Of a stretch of 64,000 bases of DNA, positions 18,477 to 26,157 are shown piece by piece. The number at the start of each line of letters is the position of its first letter. Position 1 is the first letter of the stretch. This DNA is from Clostridia bacterium (GTDB lineage Bacteria > Bacillota > Clostridia > Oscillospirales > Acutalibacteraceae), in contig CAAFVV010000003.1 in NCBI GenBank assembly GCA_900766585.1, positions 17,582 to 81,581 on the forward strand, read 5' to 3'. The position numbers were made by a program, and so were the translations under genes. Under the pieces are notes generated by a model. The model was not told the origin of the DNA and searched no databases. It saw nothing but the letters and a program-made list of their open reading frames with translations.

Positions 18477-18496
18477 TCCCGCATCCAAATGTCAAA

Positions 18497-18536
18497 CCGC
18501 CCCTGTTTCGATTGATCGAAACAGGGGCGGCTTTTT
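18497..18536. terminator. Bidirectional terminator
   Basis: CCGCCCCTGTTTCGAT and ATCGAAACAGGGGCGG are perfect arms around TG, then CTTTTT. It serves the small membrane gene and the convergent alcohol dehydrogenase. Confidence 0.92.
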
Positions 18537-18542
18537 GCATGT

Positions 18543-19688
18543 TTACCACAGTTGAGCATACAGACGGGTCACGTCGTCTACCGTCGGGATCCGCGGGTTG
18601 GTCGCGGTGCAGGCGTCGGCGAGCGCCGCCTCCGCCATGGCGGGGATGGCGGCAAAATACTCCTCTTTGGTGCATTTTCCGGTCTCGGATACCGAGAGCG
18701 GCATGTCCATTTCTTTCATCATGAACTGTGTCCAGTTGGACAGCGCACGCACCGTTGTGACAATGTTGAAGTTCTGCAGACCGAGCGTCCGCGCTACCGT
18801 CGCATATTTGCGCACATGCTTCGGATAGTCGCTCTTGAGCCGGCTGTATTTGTCAATATCGCTGTTATACTCGATGATATGCGGCAGCAGCATGGCATTG
18901 GCACGTCCGTGCGGAATGTGGAAATGCGAGCCGAGCTGATGCGCCATGCCGTGGTTCAGACCGAGAGAGGCGGTGTTGAACGCAAGCCCCGCCAGGCAGG
19001 AGGCAACGTGCATTTTCTGCCGTGCGTGGGTGTCGTGGTTGTCGAGATAAGAGCGCAGCAGGAAAGAGCCGACAATTTCGATGGCTTTTTCCGCAAGCGC
19101 CGCAGAGAATTCGTTGTTGTTGGTGCTGACGTAGGATTCCAGCGCGTGGGTGAACACGTCCATGCCGGTGTCCGCCGTCACTGCGGGGGGAACGGAGCGC
19201 ACCATCTCCACATCGAGGATGGCTTCGTCCGGCAGCAGAGAATCATCCACGAGCGGGATCTTTCTCTGGTTTTCGGTATCGGAGATCACCGAGAAGGAGG
19301 TCACCTCAGAGCCGGTGCCGCTGGTGGTCGGAATGGCGATCAGCGCGGGATGCACCGTCGGATCCATTTTTCCGGCGACATCGCGGATCGCCTTGGCGGA
19401 GTCGATGGCACTGCCGCCGCCGACTGCGATCAGGACATCAGGACGGACGTCCATAACAGCCTTAATGCCGAGACTGATCTTCTCCAGCGGAGGATCGGGG
19501 ACGACATCCTGAAACACCTGCCAGGGAATGCCTGCCTGCTGCAGGCGGACAGTCAGCTGATGGATCAGCCCGCTGCTGACCACGAAGGGATCCGCAATAA
19601 ACAGCGCATTATGATATGGCAGCGCCGCCAGCCGGTCGAGCGCGTTTTCTCCGAAATAGATTTGAGTCTTAATGTCAAAATGCTTCAT
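18543..19688 (-). CDS. Iron-containing alcohol dehydrogenase, 1-propanol dehydrogenase/AdhE C-terminal type
   Basis: 381 residues from ATG 19688 (MKHFDIKTQIYFGENALDRL), chosen for AAAGGA 10 nt upstream; the frame to 19715 adds nine residues only. Motifs: GGGSAIDSAKAI for the dinucleotide, and metal ligands in DTGMDVFTHALE and LNHGMAHQLGSHFHIPHG. It resembles PduQ/EutG and the alcohol dehydrogenase half of AdhE, so NADH-linked aldehyde reduction in fermentation is likely. It differs clearly from the 5.2-kb enzyme, which is of the YqhD/Bdh branch. The promoter at 19716-19744 overlaps a small palindrome. Confidence 0.93.
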   Translation of the reverse strand: MKHFDIKTQIYFGENALDRLAALPYHNALFIADPFVVSSGLIHQLTVRLQQAGIPWQVFQDVVPDPPLEKISLGIKAVMDVRPDVLIAVGGGSAIDSAKAIRDVAGKMDPTVHPALIAIPTTSGTGSEVTSFSVISDTENQRKIPLVDDSLLPDEAILDVEMVRSVPPAVTADTGMDVFTHALESYVSTNNNEFSAALAEKAIEIVGSFLLRSYLDNHDTHARQKMHVASCLAGLAFNTASLGLNHGMAHQLGSHFHIPHGRANAMLLPHIIEYNSDIDKYSRLKSDYPKHVRKYATVARTLGLQNFNIVTTVRALSNWTQFMMKEMDMPLSVSETGKCTKEEYFAAIPAMAEAALADACTATNPRIPTVDDVTRLYAQLW

Positions 19689-19715
19689 AGACGCACCATC
19701 CTTTGTCAAGTACAC

Positions 19716-19744
19716 AGTATACCACAGAATTTGCCTTTTGGCAA
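19716..19744 (-). promoter_or_regulatory. Promoter of the second Fe-alcohol dehydrogenase, with palindrome over the -35
   Basis: Minus strand TTGCCA (19744-19739), 17 bp, TATACT (19721-19716), extended -10 TGG. The palindrome TTGCC-TTTT-GGCAA (19731-19744) covers the -35 and may be an operator. Confidence 0.7.
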
Positions 19745-19807
19745 GTCCGAAACAGGGAAAGTGCGGAGAGAATTTTGGCGCTTCGGCGAAAACTTGGTGT
19801 AAACCTG

Positions 19808-19836
19808 TTGCACTGCCGGAGGAAACAAGGTATAAT
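19808..19836 (+). promoter_or_regulatory. Promoter of the SGNH hydrolase operon
   Basis: TTGCAC (19808-19813), 17 bp, TATAAT (19831-19836). Divergent from the alcohol dehydrogenase promoter, about 64 bp apart. Confidence 0.8.
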
Positions 19837-19874
19837 AAAGCTGATTTTGGCTGTAGAACAGGGAGGAGATCGGT

Positions 19875-20534
19875 GTGCTGTTTTCTAAAGGGGATACCGT
19901 GATATTTGCAGGAGATTCTGTGACAGATGCGGAGAGGGGGCCGACGGGTGAGGGCCTGTTCGGTGCGCTCGGCAAAGGCTATGTGAATAATATTGCGGGA
20001 ACGTTTGATGCCTTATATCCGGAGCTTGATCTGCGGATCATCAACCGGGGTATCAGCGGCAACAACATCCGCGATCTGGCGGCGCGGTGGGAGACCGATG
20101 TGATGCAGGCAGATCCTGACTGGGTGGCGGTGATGATCGGTGTCAACGATGTGTGGCGCCGGTTTGATGTGCCGCATATGAAGGAGACGCATCTGACGGT
20201 TGACGAGTATAAAGAAACGCTGACGGAGCTGATCGAGCGGACGCTGCCGAAGGTCAAGGGGATGATCCTGATGACCCCTTATTATCTGGAGCCGAACCGT
20301 GAGGACCCGATGCGGGCGGAGCTTGATCTGCGCGGCAATATTGTGCGCGGGCTGGCAAAATGCTATGCGCTGCCGCTCGTCGATACTCAGGAGGCGTTTG
20401 ACCGATGGATGACCCACGGCTATTCCGCCCAGATCACCTGGGACCGGGTGCATCCCAATTATATCGGCTGCGCGCTGATCGAAAAGGTATTTATGAACGC
20501 CGTCGGCTTTGACTGGAACGGCGGACTGATCTGA
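19875..20534 (+). CDS. SGNH/GDSL hydrolase family esterase
   Basis: 219 residues with all four SGNH blocks: GDSVTDAERG (catalytic Ser), RGISGNNI (Gly), GVNDVW (Asn) and WDRVHPN (catalytic Asp and His). No signal peptide, so it is cytoplasmic. The arrangement resembles acetylxylan/oligosaccharide acetylesterases, which deacetylate sugars; co-transcription with galM supports a carbohydrate substrate, but that is inference. The start is GTG 19875 with GGAGGAG 6 nt upstream. First of five genes with 6-15 bp gaps or short overlap, to 24313. Confidence 0.9.
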   Translation: MLFSKGDTVIFAGDSVTDAERGPTGEGLFGALGKGYVNNIAGTFDALYPELDLRIINRGISGNNIRDLAARWETDVMQADPDWVAVMIGVNDVWRRFDVPHMKETHLTVDEYKETLTELIERTLPKVKGMILMTPYYLEPNREDPMRAELDLRGNIVRGLAKCYALPLVDTQEAFDRWMTHGYSAQITWDRVHPNYIGCALIEKVFMNAVGFDWNGGLI

Positions 20535-20546
20535 CGGGAGGATATC

Positions 20547-21590
20547 ATGATGAACGGTATTGTACGGGAACCTTTCGGGACACTCGCGGACGGACAGACA
20601 GTGGAAAAGTATACGCTGACCGGAAAAGGTCAGCTTTCGGCGTCGATCCTGACCTTCGGCGCCGCCGTGCAGGCGATACGGTTTGCGGGACGTGATGTGG
20701 TGCTCGGCTATGATACGCTGGCGGGGTATCTGCACGGTACAAGCTATCAGGGCGCCTGTGTGGGAAGGTATGCCAACCGCATTGCCGGCGGACAGTTCAC
20801 TCTGTCCGGCGATTTATACACGCTGTGCTGCAACGAAAACGGCGTGAATCATCTTCACGGCGGCAAATGCGGATTTTCCCACCGGCTCTGGTCGGCGGAG
20901 ACAGCTGTCGATGCCGCCGATCCGACCCTGCGGCTGACGCTGCAGTCTCCGGACGGGGATGAGGGCTATCCCGGGAATTTGTCGGTCACGGTCACCTATA
21001 CGGTCACGGCGGACGACACGCTGCGGATACAGTATAAAGCGGTCAGCGATGCCGATACCGTCTATGCGCCGACCTGTCATGCCTATTTTAATTTAAACGG
21101 GGCGGAATCGGCGGATGTACTCACCCATCGGCTGACGTTGGCGGCAGAGACCTATCTGCCGACGAACAAGACGCTGATCCCGACCGGTGAATTCCGTCCG
21201 GTTGCCGGTACACCTTTTGATTTTCGCGCCGCAAAGCCGATCGGACAGGACATCGGGGCGGACGACGATCAGCTGAAGACTGCCGGGCAGGGATATGATC
21301 ACTGCTTTATGCTCAGCGGATCGCCTGCGGCGGTGCTGTATGCGCCCGAGTCGGGGATTCGGATGACCTGCACGACCGACTGCCCCGCTGTCCAGGTGTA
21401 TACCTCCAATACCTTGGAGGATGCAAACGGCAAGGGCGGACAGGGACTTCACCGGTATCAGGGGGTCTGCCTGGAAACGCAGTTTCCGCCGGACAGCGTC
21501 CATCATCCGGACTGGCCGTCTCCCGTCCGGAAAGCGGGCGAGCAGTTTTGCTCTGTGACCGCCTATCATTTTTCACGGACAGAGAGGTGA
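20547..21590 (+). CDS. galM: Aldose 1-epimerase (mutarotase)
   Basis: 347 residues, full GalM length. Motifs: GRYANRIAGGQF, the substrate/catalytic histidine in TCHAYFNLNG, and the catalytic glutamate in CLETQFPPDSVHHPDWP. It interconverts alpha and beta anomers of galactose, glucose or related sugars in the cytoplasm. The start is ATG 20547 (MMNGIV) after GGAGGATATC; the gap to the esterase gene is 12 bp. Ordinary galM; substrate range is not readable. Confidence 0.95.
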   Translation: MMNGIVREPFGTLADGQTVEKYTLTGKGQLSASILTFGAAVQAIRFAGRDVVLGYDTLAGYLHGTSYQGACVGRYANRIAGGQFTLSGDLYTLCCNENGVNHLHGGKCGFSHRLWSAETAVDAADPTLRLTLQSPDGDEGYPGNLSVTVTYTVTADDTLRIQYKAVSDADTVYAPTCHAYFNLNGAESADVLTHRLTLAAETYLPTNKTLIPTGEFRPVAGTPFDFRAAKPIGQDIGADDDQLKTAGQGYDHCFMLSGSPAAVLYAPESGIRMTCTTDCPAVQVYTSNTLEDANGKGGQGLHRYQGVCLETQFPPDSVHHPDWPSPVRKAGEQFCSVTAYHFSRTER

Positions 21591-21596
21591 GCGGCT

Positions 21597-22907
21597 ATGG
21601 AAAATAAACCCGCAGGCAGCCTGTGGCGCACCCGCAACCGCCGCCGTGCACTGCTCGCGCTGATTGTGGTGCTGGTCGGTATCGCGTTTTATTTTCTGCT
21701 CTACCGCAGCAAGGAGGTCGGCGACGCGTTCCGTTCGCTGATATCATCACTGGCACCCGTGCTGATCGGACTTGTGCTGGCGTATTTGCTCAATCCCCTG
21801 CAATCGCGGATGCAGCGGGGACTTTTCCGTTTGTTCGGCAAGCGCAGCAAGCGGCCGCAGCGGGCGGAGAGCATAGCCAAAGGCGTTTCTATCGCCTTGT
21901 CGGTGCTGCTCGTGGCGGCGCTGCTGGTCATGCTGGTCGTTCTGATCATCCCGGAAATCGGCAACAGTATTGCGCGCGCCGCCGAGGCGCTTCCCGCGCA
22001 GATTCGCTCCGTTGCCGATTGGATCAACGGACGGCTTAACGACGATTCGGAATGGGCGGTCATGGTTCAGCAGGGGCTGGAGAAGGGGCTGGAATTCCTC
22101 CAGAACTGGGCGACAACCAGCCTGCCCGGCATGGCAAATTCGCTGCTGTCCTATGTGACGACCGGCGTGATCGGCGTCGTGAAAAGCATCTTCAACCTGA
22201 CGGTGGCTATGGTCGTCGCCATTTATGTGCTCAAAGACAAGCACCGTTTTCTGGCGCAGTCCAAAAAGCTGCTGTGCGCGTTTACCGGGGAAAAGCGCGC
22301 CAATCAGGTGCTGGATACCGCCCGCCACGCCAACAAGATTGTGGGCGGCTATCTTACCGGCATGATCATCGAATCCCTGATCGTCGCGGTCGTCTGCTTT
22401 ATCGGCATGTCGCTGATGCGGATGCCGTATGCGCTGCTCGTCAGTGTGATTATCGGGGTGACGAATGTGATCCCGTTTTTCGGACCGATCATCGGTGCGG
22501 TGATCAGCTCGGCGCTGATTCTGCTCTCCGATTTCCGTCAGGGACTGATCTTTATTGTATTTATCATTGTGCTGCAGCAGATCGAGGGGAATATCATTGC
22601 GCCGCGTGTGCTCGGCGAGTCTACCGGCGTATCCCCGTTCTGGGTCACATTTTCGCTGCTGCTGTTCGGCAGCCTGTTCGGCTTTGTCGGTATGCTGATC
22701 GGCGTACCGCTGTTTGCCGTGCTGTATTATCTGTTTGATCTGTGGATTGACACCCGGCTGGAAAAACGGCATCTGCCGACCGGTACGGACGAATATACGG
22801 CGGCGGTGGGACTTGAAAACGGCAGGCTTGTATATGCCGAGCCGCTGCCGCCTGCGGGGGAAAAAGATAAGCAGGACAAGAAGGCGGAAAAGGAGCAAAA
22901 GCAATGA
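21597..22907 (+). CDS. AI-2E family transporter (DUF20/YdiK-type membrane protein)
   Basis: 436 residues, eight predicted helices in the family pattern: two N-terminal helices, a soluble segment (residues ~115-190), then four to five helices with the conserved GVTNVIPFFGPIIGA and LQQIEGNIIAPRVLGESTG motifs. Members export small molecules, including AI-2 in one case and Na+/Li+ in others; the substrate is unknown. A charged Lys-rich C-terminal tail ends the protein. It starts 6 bp after galM, and its stop overlaps the next start by 4 bp, so translation is coupled. Confidence 0.92.
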   Translation: MENKPAGSLWRTRNRRRALLALIVVLVGIAFYFLLYRSKEVGDAFRSLISSLAPVLIGLVLAYLLNPLQSRMQRGLFRLFGKRSKRPQRAESIAKGVSIALSVLLVAALLVMLVVLIIPEIGNSIARAAEALPAQIRSVADWINGRLNDDSEWAVMVQQGLEKGLEFLQNWATTSLPGMANSLLSYVTTGVIGVVKSIFNLTVAMVVAIYVLKDKHRFLAQSKKLLCAFTGEKRANQVLDTARHANKIVGGYLTGMIIESLIVAVVCFIGMSLMRMPYALLVSVIIGVTNVIPFFGPIIGAVISSALILLSDFRQGLIFIVFIIVLQQIEGNIIAPRVLGESTGVSPFWVTFSLLLFGSLFGFVGMLIGVPLFAVLYYLFDLWIDTRLEKRHLPTGTDEYTAAVGLENGRLVYAEPLPPAGEKDKQDKKAEKEQKQ

Positions 22908-23596
22908 GACAGGATATTACCAGTATTCCGGTCAGCGAGGTGTTCGAGCCGAAGGACGGCTGTCCGATCTGCCGGATGCGCGACCGGCTTGAGGAGCGGG
23001 TGGTGGACTATATCACCGGCGCTGCCATGATGGAGCCGGATGTGCGGATCGAGACCAATAAGCAGGGCTTTTGCTTTACACACTATCAGCAGATGCTGAA
23101 AAAGCGTAACCGTCTCAGCGTGGCGCTGATGCTGGAAAGCCATCTGGACGAAATGGAAAAGCAGGTGTTTTCCGGTGTGCCGCTGCTCGGCAAATCCGCC
23201 GGCCGGCAGGGCAAGGATGCCGGTCGTGCGGTGGAGAGCTGCTTTGTTTGCCGCCAGGTGGACTGGGCAATGGAGCGTATGCTCGCCTCCGTCTGCCGCC
23301 TGTGGGAGCAGGAGCGGGATTTCCGCCGCCTGTTTGAAGAACAGCCCTGCCTTTGCCTGCCGCATTTTTCTGCGCTGACGGCTGCGGCTTCGGGCATGAG
23401 CAAAAAAATGGCGCCGGACTTTACCAAGGCGGCTGCGCAGCTTTGCCGGAACTATCTGACCGAGCTGCGGGGCGATGTGTCACATTTCTGCAAGATGTTC
23501 GACTACCGCAACAACGGCGAGGATGCTGACTGGGGCAACTCCCGCGACTCCATCGAGCGCGCGGTGTGGTTCCTGACCTCGCGCGAGCCGAAATGA
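22904..23596 (+). CDS. DUF6062 family protein with two CxxC sites
   Basis: 230 residues. Two cysteine clusters face each other: CPICRMR (residues ~25-30) with GFCFTHY, and CFVCRQVDWAMERM with CLCLPHFS. Paired CxxC plus Cys-x-x-His elements suggest metal binding, zinc or Fe-S, though no family member with known function comes to mind. Recognised as the DUF6062 family of gut Clostridia from the VFEPKDGCPICRMRDRLEE start. Start ATG 22904 overlaps the AI-2E stop (ATGA). Confidence 0.8.
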   Translation: MRQDITSIPVSEVFEPKDGCPICRMRDRLEERVVDYITGAAMMEPDVRIETNKQGFCFTHYQQMLKKRNRLSVALMLESHLDEMEKQVFSGVPLLGKSAGRQGKDAGRAVESCFVCRQVDWAMERMLASVCRLWEQERDFRRLFEEQPCLCLPHFSALTAAASGMSKKMAPDFTKAAAQLCRNYLTELRGDVSHFCKMFDYRNNGEDADWGNSRDSIERAVWFLTSREPK

Positions 23597-23611
23597 CGGC
23601 GGGATCTGGGT

Positions 23612-24313
23612 ATGAAGTGCGTATGGGAGCATAACGGCGGAGATACCCTGCTGTATGCCGTCGAGTATATCGGTGCCTGCACAAGGGGCGGCAGCCTTGC
23701 CGCCGCCGTGTCAAAAATGCCGGCAGAGATCGCCGCTTATTCTCTGTGGAGGGATCGGGCGTGCGGGCAGATCACCGACGTGGAGATCATCCAGGAGAAA
23801 AACAGCACCCTGCAGATTGCGGACGCGGATTCCGACGTATTGTTTGACACCGAGAGAGTACCGCTGACGATAGAGGAATATGAGGAGCTGAAAGCGCTTG
23901 CTTTGCGGTCCGCGCGCGATTTTTATACGCTGTATGCCTCTATCCCGGATAAGCACGTAAGCTGCCTGCCGCCGCGAAAGACCTTTTATGGGGACAGACC
24001 GAGAACCGCAGAAGAAATGTATGTGCATACGAAAAATGTGAACGCCTACTATTTCCGGGAGATCGGTATTGCGGCGGATAATGAGGGCAGCATATACGAC
24101 TGCCGCAAAAGAGGGTTTGCCCTTTTGGAGCAGACAAAGGGCTATCGGGATAATGCTGTGGCGGAGGGAAGCTATCACGAGCTTTGGTCGCTGCGCAAGG
24201 TGATGCGGCGCTTTCTGTGGCACGACAGGATCCATGCCAAAGCCATGTATCGCATGGCGGTGAAAACCTTCGGTGAAGCCGGAGCCGAAAATGTGTTTCG
24301 GTTTACCGTCTGA
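23612..24313 (+). CDS. Conserved protein with DinB-like C-terminal half
   Basis: 233 residues. The N-terminal ~90 residues look like a small alpha/beta domain (WEHNGGDTLLYAVEYIGACTRG), and the C-terminal part has helices with spaced histidines (SYHELWSLRKVMRRFLWHDRIHAKAMYRMA) that resemble the metal triad of DinB/YfiT-type four-helix bundles. I cannot assign a function. The ATG at 23612 lies 15 bp after the DUF6062 stop with GGCGGGATCTGGGT as a poor ribosome site, so translational coupling is likely. Last gene of the operon before the hairpin at 24321. Confidence 0.7.
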   Translation: MKCVWEHNGGDTLLYAVEYIGACTRGGSLAAAVSKMPAEIAAYSLWRDRACGQITDVEIIQEKNSTLQIADADSDVLFDTERVPLTIEEYEELKALALRSARDFYTLYASIPDKHVSCLPPRKTFYGDRPRTAEEMYVHTKNVNAYYFREIGIAADNEGSIYDCRKRGFALLEQTKGYRDNAVAEGSYHELWSLRKVMRRFLWHDRIHAKAMYRMAVKTFGEAGAENVFRFTV

Positions 24314-24320
24314 GTGCAAA

Positions 24321-24347
24321 AACGGGCGTCCTTTAAGGGCGCCCGTT
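24321..24347. terminator. Convergent terminator
   Basis: AACGGGCG pairs with CGCCCGTT around an inner CCTTTAAGG, followed by CACTTTT. Confidence 0.75.
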
Positions 24348-24365
24348 CACTTTTGGCGATATTTT

Positions 24366-24680
24366 TCAGTCCAGCGTATACAAGTCGTCAAAGCTGACGG
24401 TATGGCTGCAAAGGATCAGCTGCCGCATCCGCAGATCCACCGCAACGACCGTGTCCACAGCGGTTTTGCGTCCGCTTTCGGTATACCATACGGCGGTGAC
24501 GGTCTCGCCGCTTTGCAGTTCACGCAGACGGCGGTCCAAAAGCTCTGCCGCATCCGGTGAAAGCTCCGGACGCGAAACCGTGATTTTTGCCCGCTCGGCA
24601 AGGGCCTTTTCCAGTCCGCTGAGCGGCGAAAACGGCATAAACTGCTTGGCGCGGTCTGCCCGGCTCATTTTGGTTCTCAT
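24366..24680 (-). CDS. YolD-like protein, partner of the Y-family polymerase
   Basis: 104 residues. The MSRADRAKQFMPFSPLSGLEKAL N-terminus is the YolD-like (PF08863) signature. Such proteins are encoded beside UvrX/ImuB-like Y-family polymerases in Firmicutes and mobile elements and are thought to assist them. The ATG overlaps the polymerase stop (ATGA, 24677-24680), so translation is coupled and the pair shares the LexA-type promoter. Assignment by motif and context. Confidence 0.88.
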   Translation of the reverse strand: MRTKMSRADRAKQFMPFSPLSGLEKALAERAKITVSRPELSPDAAELLDRRLRELQSGETVTAVWYTESGRKTAVDTVVAVDLRMRQLILCSHTVSFDDLYTLD

Positions 24681-25927
24681 GCGTGATGCCCTCCGATCTG
24701 CTCAAAGCGTTCAAGCGCGGTCGCGCCCTCCTCCAGATCCATGCCCTTGAACACGGCGGCTTTGCCATAGCGCTTGCGGATGGAAAGCAGCGTCTTTTGC
24801 AGCTGCTTTTCCCGTTCCTCGGCTTCGGCATCATGGAACAGATCCAACTGCTGTCCGCCCTCCTCGGCAAGGCGCTGAAAGGTCAGATTCAGCTGACGGA
24901 TGGGCAGACTGCGGTCGGTGATACGGTCAAACAGCAGGAGCGTGTGTTCCGTCAGCCGACGGGTGGAGCTGGTGGGGGAGTCGAGTGACAGCGTGCGGCA
25001 GGACGGCGGAGCCTGCCTGCCGTAGCTGACGGAAAGCATGACCGCACCGGCTGCCTGACCGCGTTCGACCAGCTCCAGAGACAGGGCATCTGTCATTTCC
25101 TGCAGCACCAGCCGCGCCTTGTCAAAGGGGTAAGGACAGGGCAGCACCTGTCCGCGGCTTAAACAGGTGGTTTTCGGCTGATAAGCGTGGATATCGGCAA
25201 TGGTTGTCGGCTCCCGCCCCCAGGCGTGGTCGATCAGCAGCTCGGCATCCACGCCGAACAGGCGGTAAAGCCGATCCTCATACGCGTGTGCCAGCTGACG
25301 CATGGTGGTGATGCCGCATTGTGCCAGCCGCGCGGCGGTTCCCGGCCCGATCCGCCAGAAATCCGTCAGCGGCCGGTGATCCCACAGCGTCTCCCGATAG
25401 GATTCCTCCGTCAGCTGTCCAATGCGGTCGGGGGCATGCTTGGCGGTGATGTCCAGGGCGATCTTAGCGAGATACAGGTTGGTGCCGATGCCGCAGGAGG
25501 CGGGCAGCCCCGTATTTTCCCGCAGATCGGCGAGAATGTGCCGCGCCAGCTCCTCTGCCGTCATGCGGTACATGGCGAGGTAATGGGTCACATCGAGAAA
25601 GGCTTCGTCGATGGAATAGACGTGGATGTCCTCGGAGGACACATATTGCAGATAACGGGTGTAGACATCCGCTGAATAGCGGATATACAGCTGCATACGG
25701 GGCGGTGCCGTGAGATAGGTCAGCCCCTTCGGAATCTCAAACACGCGGCAGCGATTGCGCACGCCCTTGGCTTTGAGCGAGGGGGAGACGGCAAGACAGA
25801 TGGTCTTTTCCGTGCGGGTGGGATCCGCCACAATGAGATCCGTTGTCATGGGATCAAGCCCGCGCTCCACACACTCCGCCGAGGCAAAAAAGGATTTGAT
25901 GTCGATGCACAGATACTGCCGCGTCAT
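24677..25927 (-). CDS. Y-family DNA polymerase, UvrX/ImuB-like (translesion synthesis)
   Basis: 416 residues. CIDIKSFFASAECVERGLDP carries the first catalytic Asp, YSIDEAFLDVT the Asp-Glu pair, and GIGTNLYLAKIALD and WRIGPGTAARL the following helix-hairpin-helix region, with a little-finger domain in the C-terminal third. It copies past DNA lesions with low fidelity. The ATG at 25927 (MTRQYLCIDIKSFF) is preceded by AAAGGAGA; the frame could be read up to 26461, but that part is antisense to the glycosyltransferase end. Expression should be SOS-controlled, see 25979-26007. Confidence 0.95.
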   Translation of the reverse strand: MTRQYLCIDIKSFFASAECVERGLDPMTTDLIVADPTRTEKTICLAVSPSLKAKGVRNRCRVFEIPKGLTYLTAPPRMQLYIRYSADVYTRYLQYVSSEDIHVYSIDEAFLDVTHYLAMYRMTAEELARHILADLRENTGLPASCGIGTNLYLAKIALDITAKHAPDRIGQLTEESYRETLWDHRPLTDFWRIGPGTAARLAQCGITTMRQLAHAYEDRLYRLFGVDAELLIDHAWGREPTTIADIHAYQPKTTCLSRGQVLPCPYPFDKARLVLQEMTDALSLELVERGQAAGAVMLSVSYGRQAPPSCRTLSLDSPTSSTRRLTEHTLLLFDRITDRSLPIRQLNLTFQRLAEEGGQQLDLFHDAEAEEREKQLQKTLLSIRKRYGKAAVFKGMDLEEGATALERFEQIGGHHA

Positions 25928-25978
25928 GGGTATGCCGTCTCCTTTCCGGTCGCCGTTGTCGGCTCCTTGGATGTATCC

Positions 25979-26007
25979 AGTATAGCACAGAACAAAAGTT
26001 CGTGCAA
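25979..26007 (-). promoter_or_regulatory. SOS promoter with LexA box
   Basis: Minus strand TTGCAC (26007-26002), 17 bp, TATACT (25984-25979). The spacer holds GAAC-AAAA-GTTC (25990-26001), matching the Gram-positive LexA operator GAAC-N4-GTTC. LexA bound here would block RNA polymerase, so the polymerase/yolD pair should be induced by DNA damage. Confidence 0.85.
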
Positions 26008-26078
26008 GAGGGAGAGAAAGGAAAATTTGCAGAATACTGCCCGATAAAAGATGAAATGGAAAAGACAGGCAGCGAAAA

Positions 26079-26112
26079 CCGCCCCTCCTGCCGATATCGG
26101 CAGGAGGGGCGG
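26079..26112. terminator. Perfect 34-bp palindrome, terminator of the glycosyltransferase operon
   Basis: CCGCCCCTCCTGCCGAT followed directly by its reverse complement, then TTTTC on the minus strand. It lies 45 bp after the glycosyltransferase stop. Confidence 0.8.
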
Positions 26113-26157
26113 CTGAATTACGCAGTCGAAAACGGTTTCGGTTGACAGGGGGAAAAA

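Noticed and set aside
5233..19744. Rex operators at the two alcohol dehydrogenase genes
   Set aside because: I looked for TTGTGAA/TTCACAA or TTGTTAA/TTAACAA palindromes in the upstream regions and saw only isolated half-sites.
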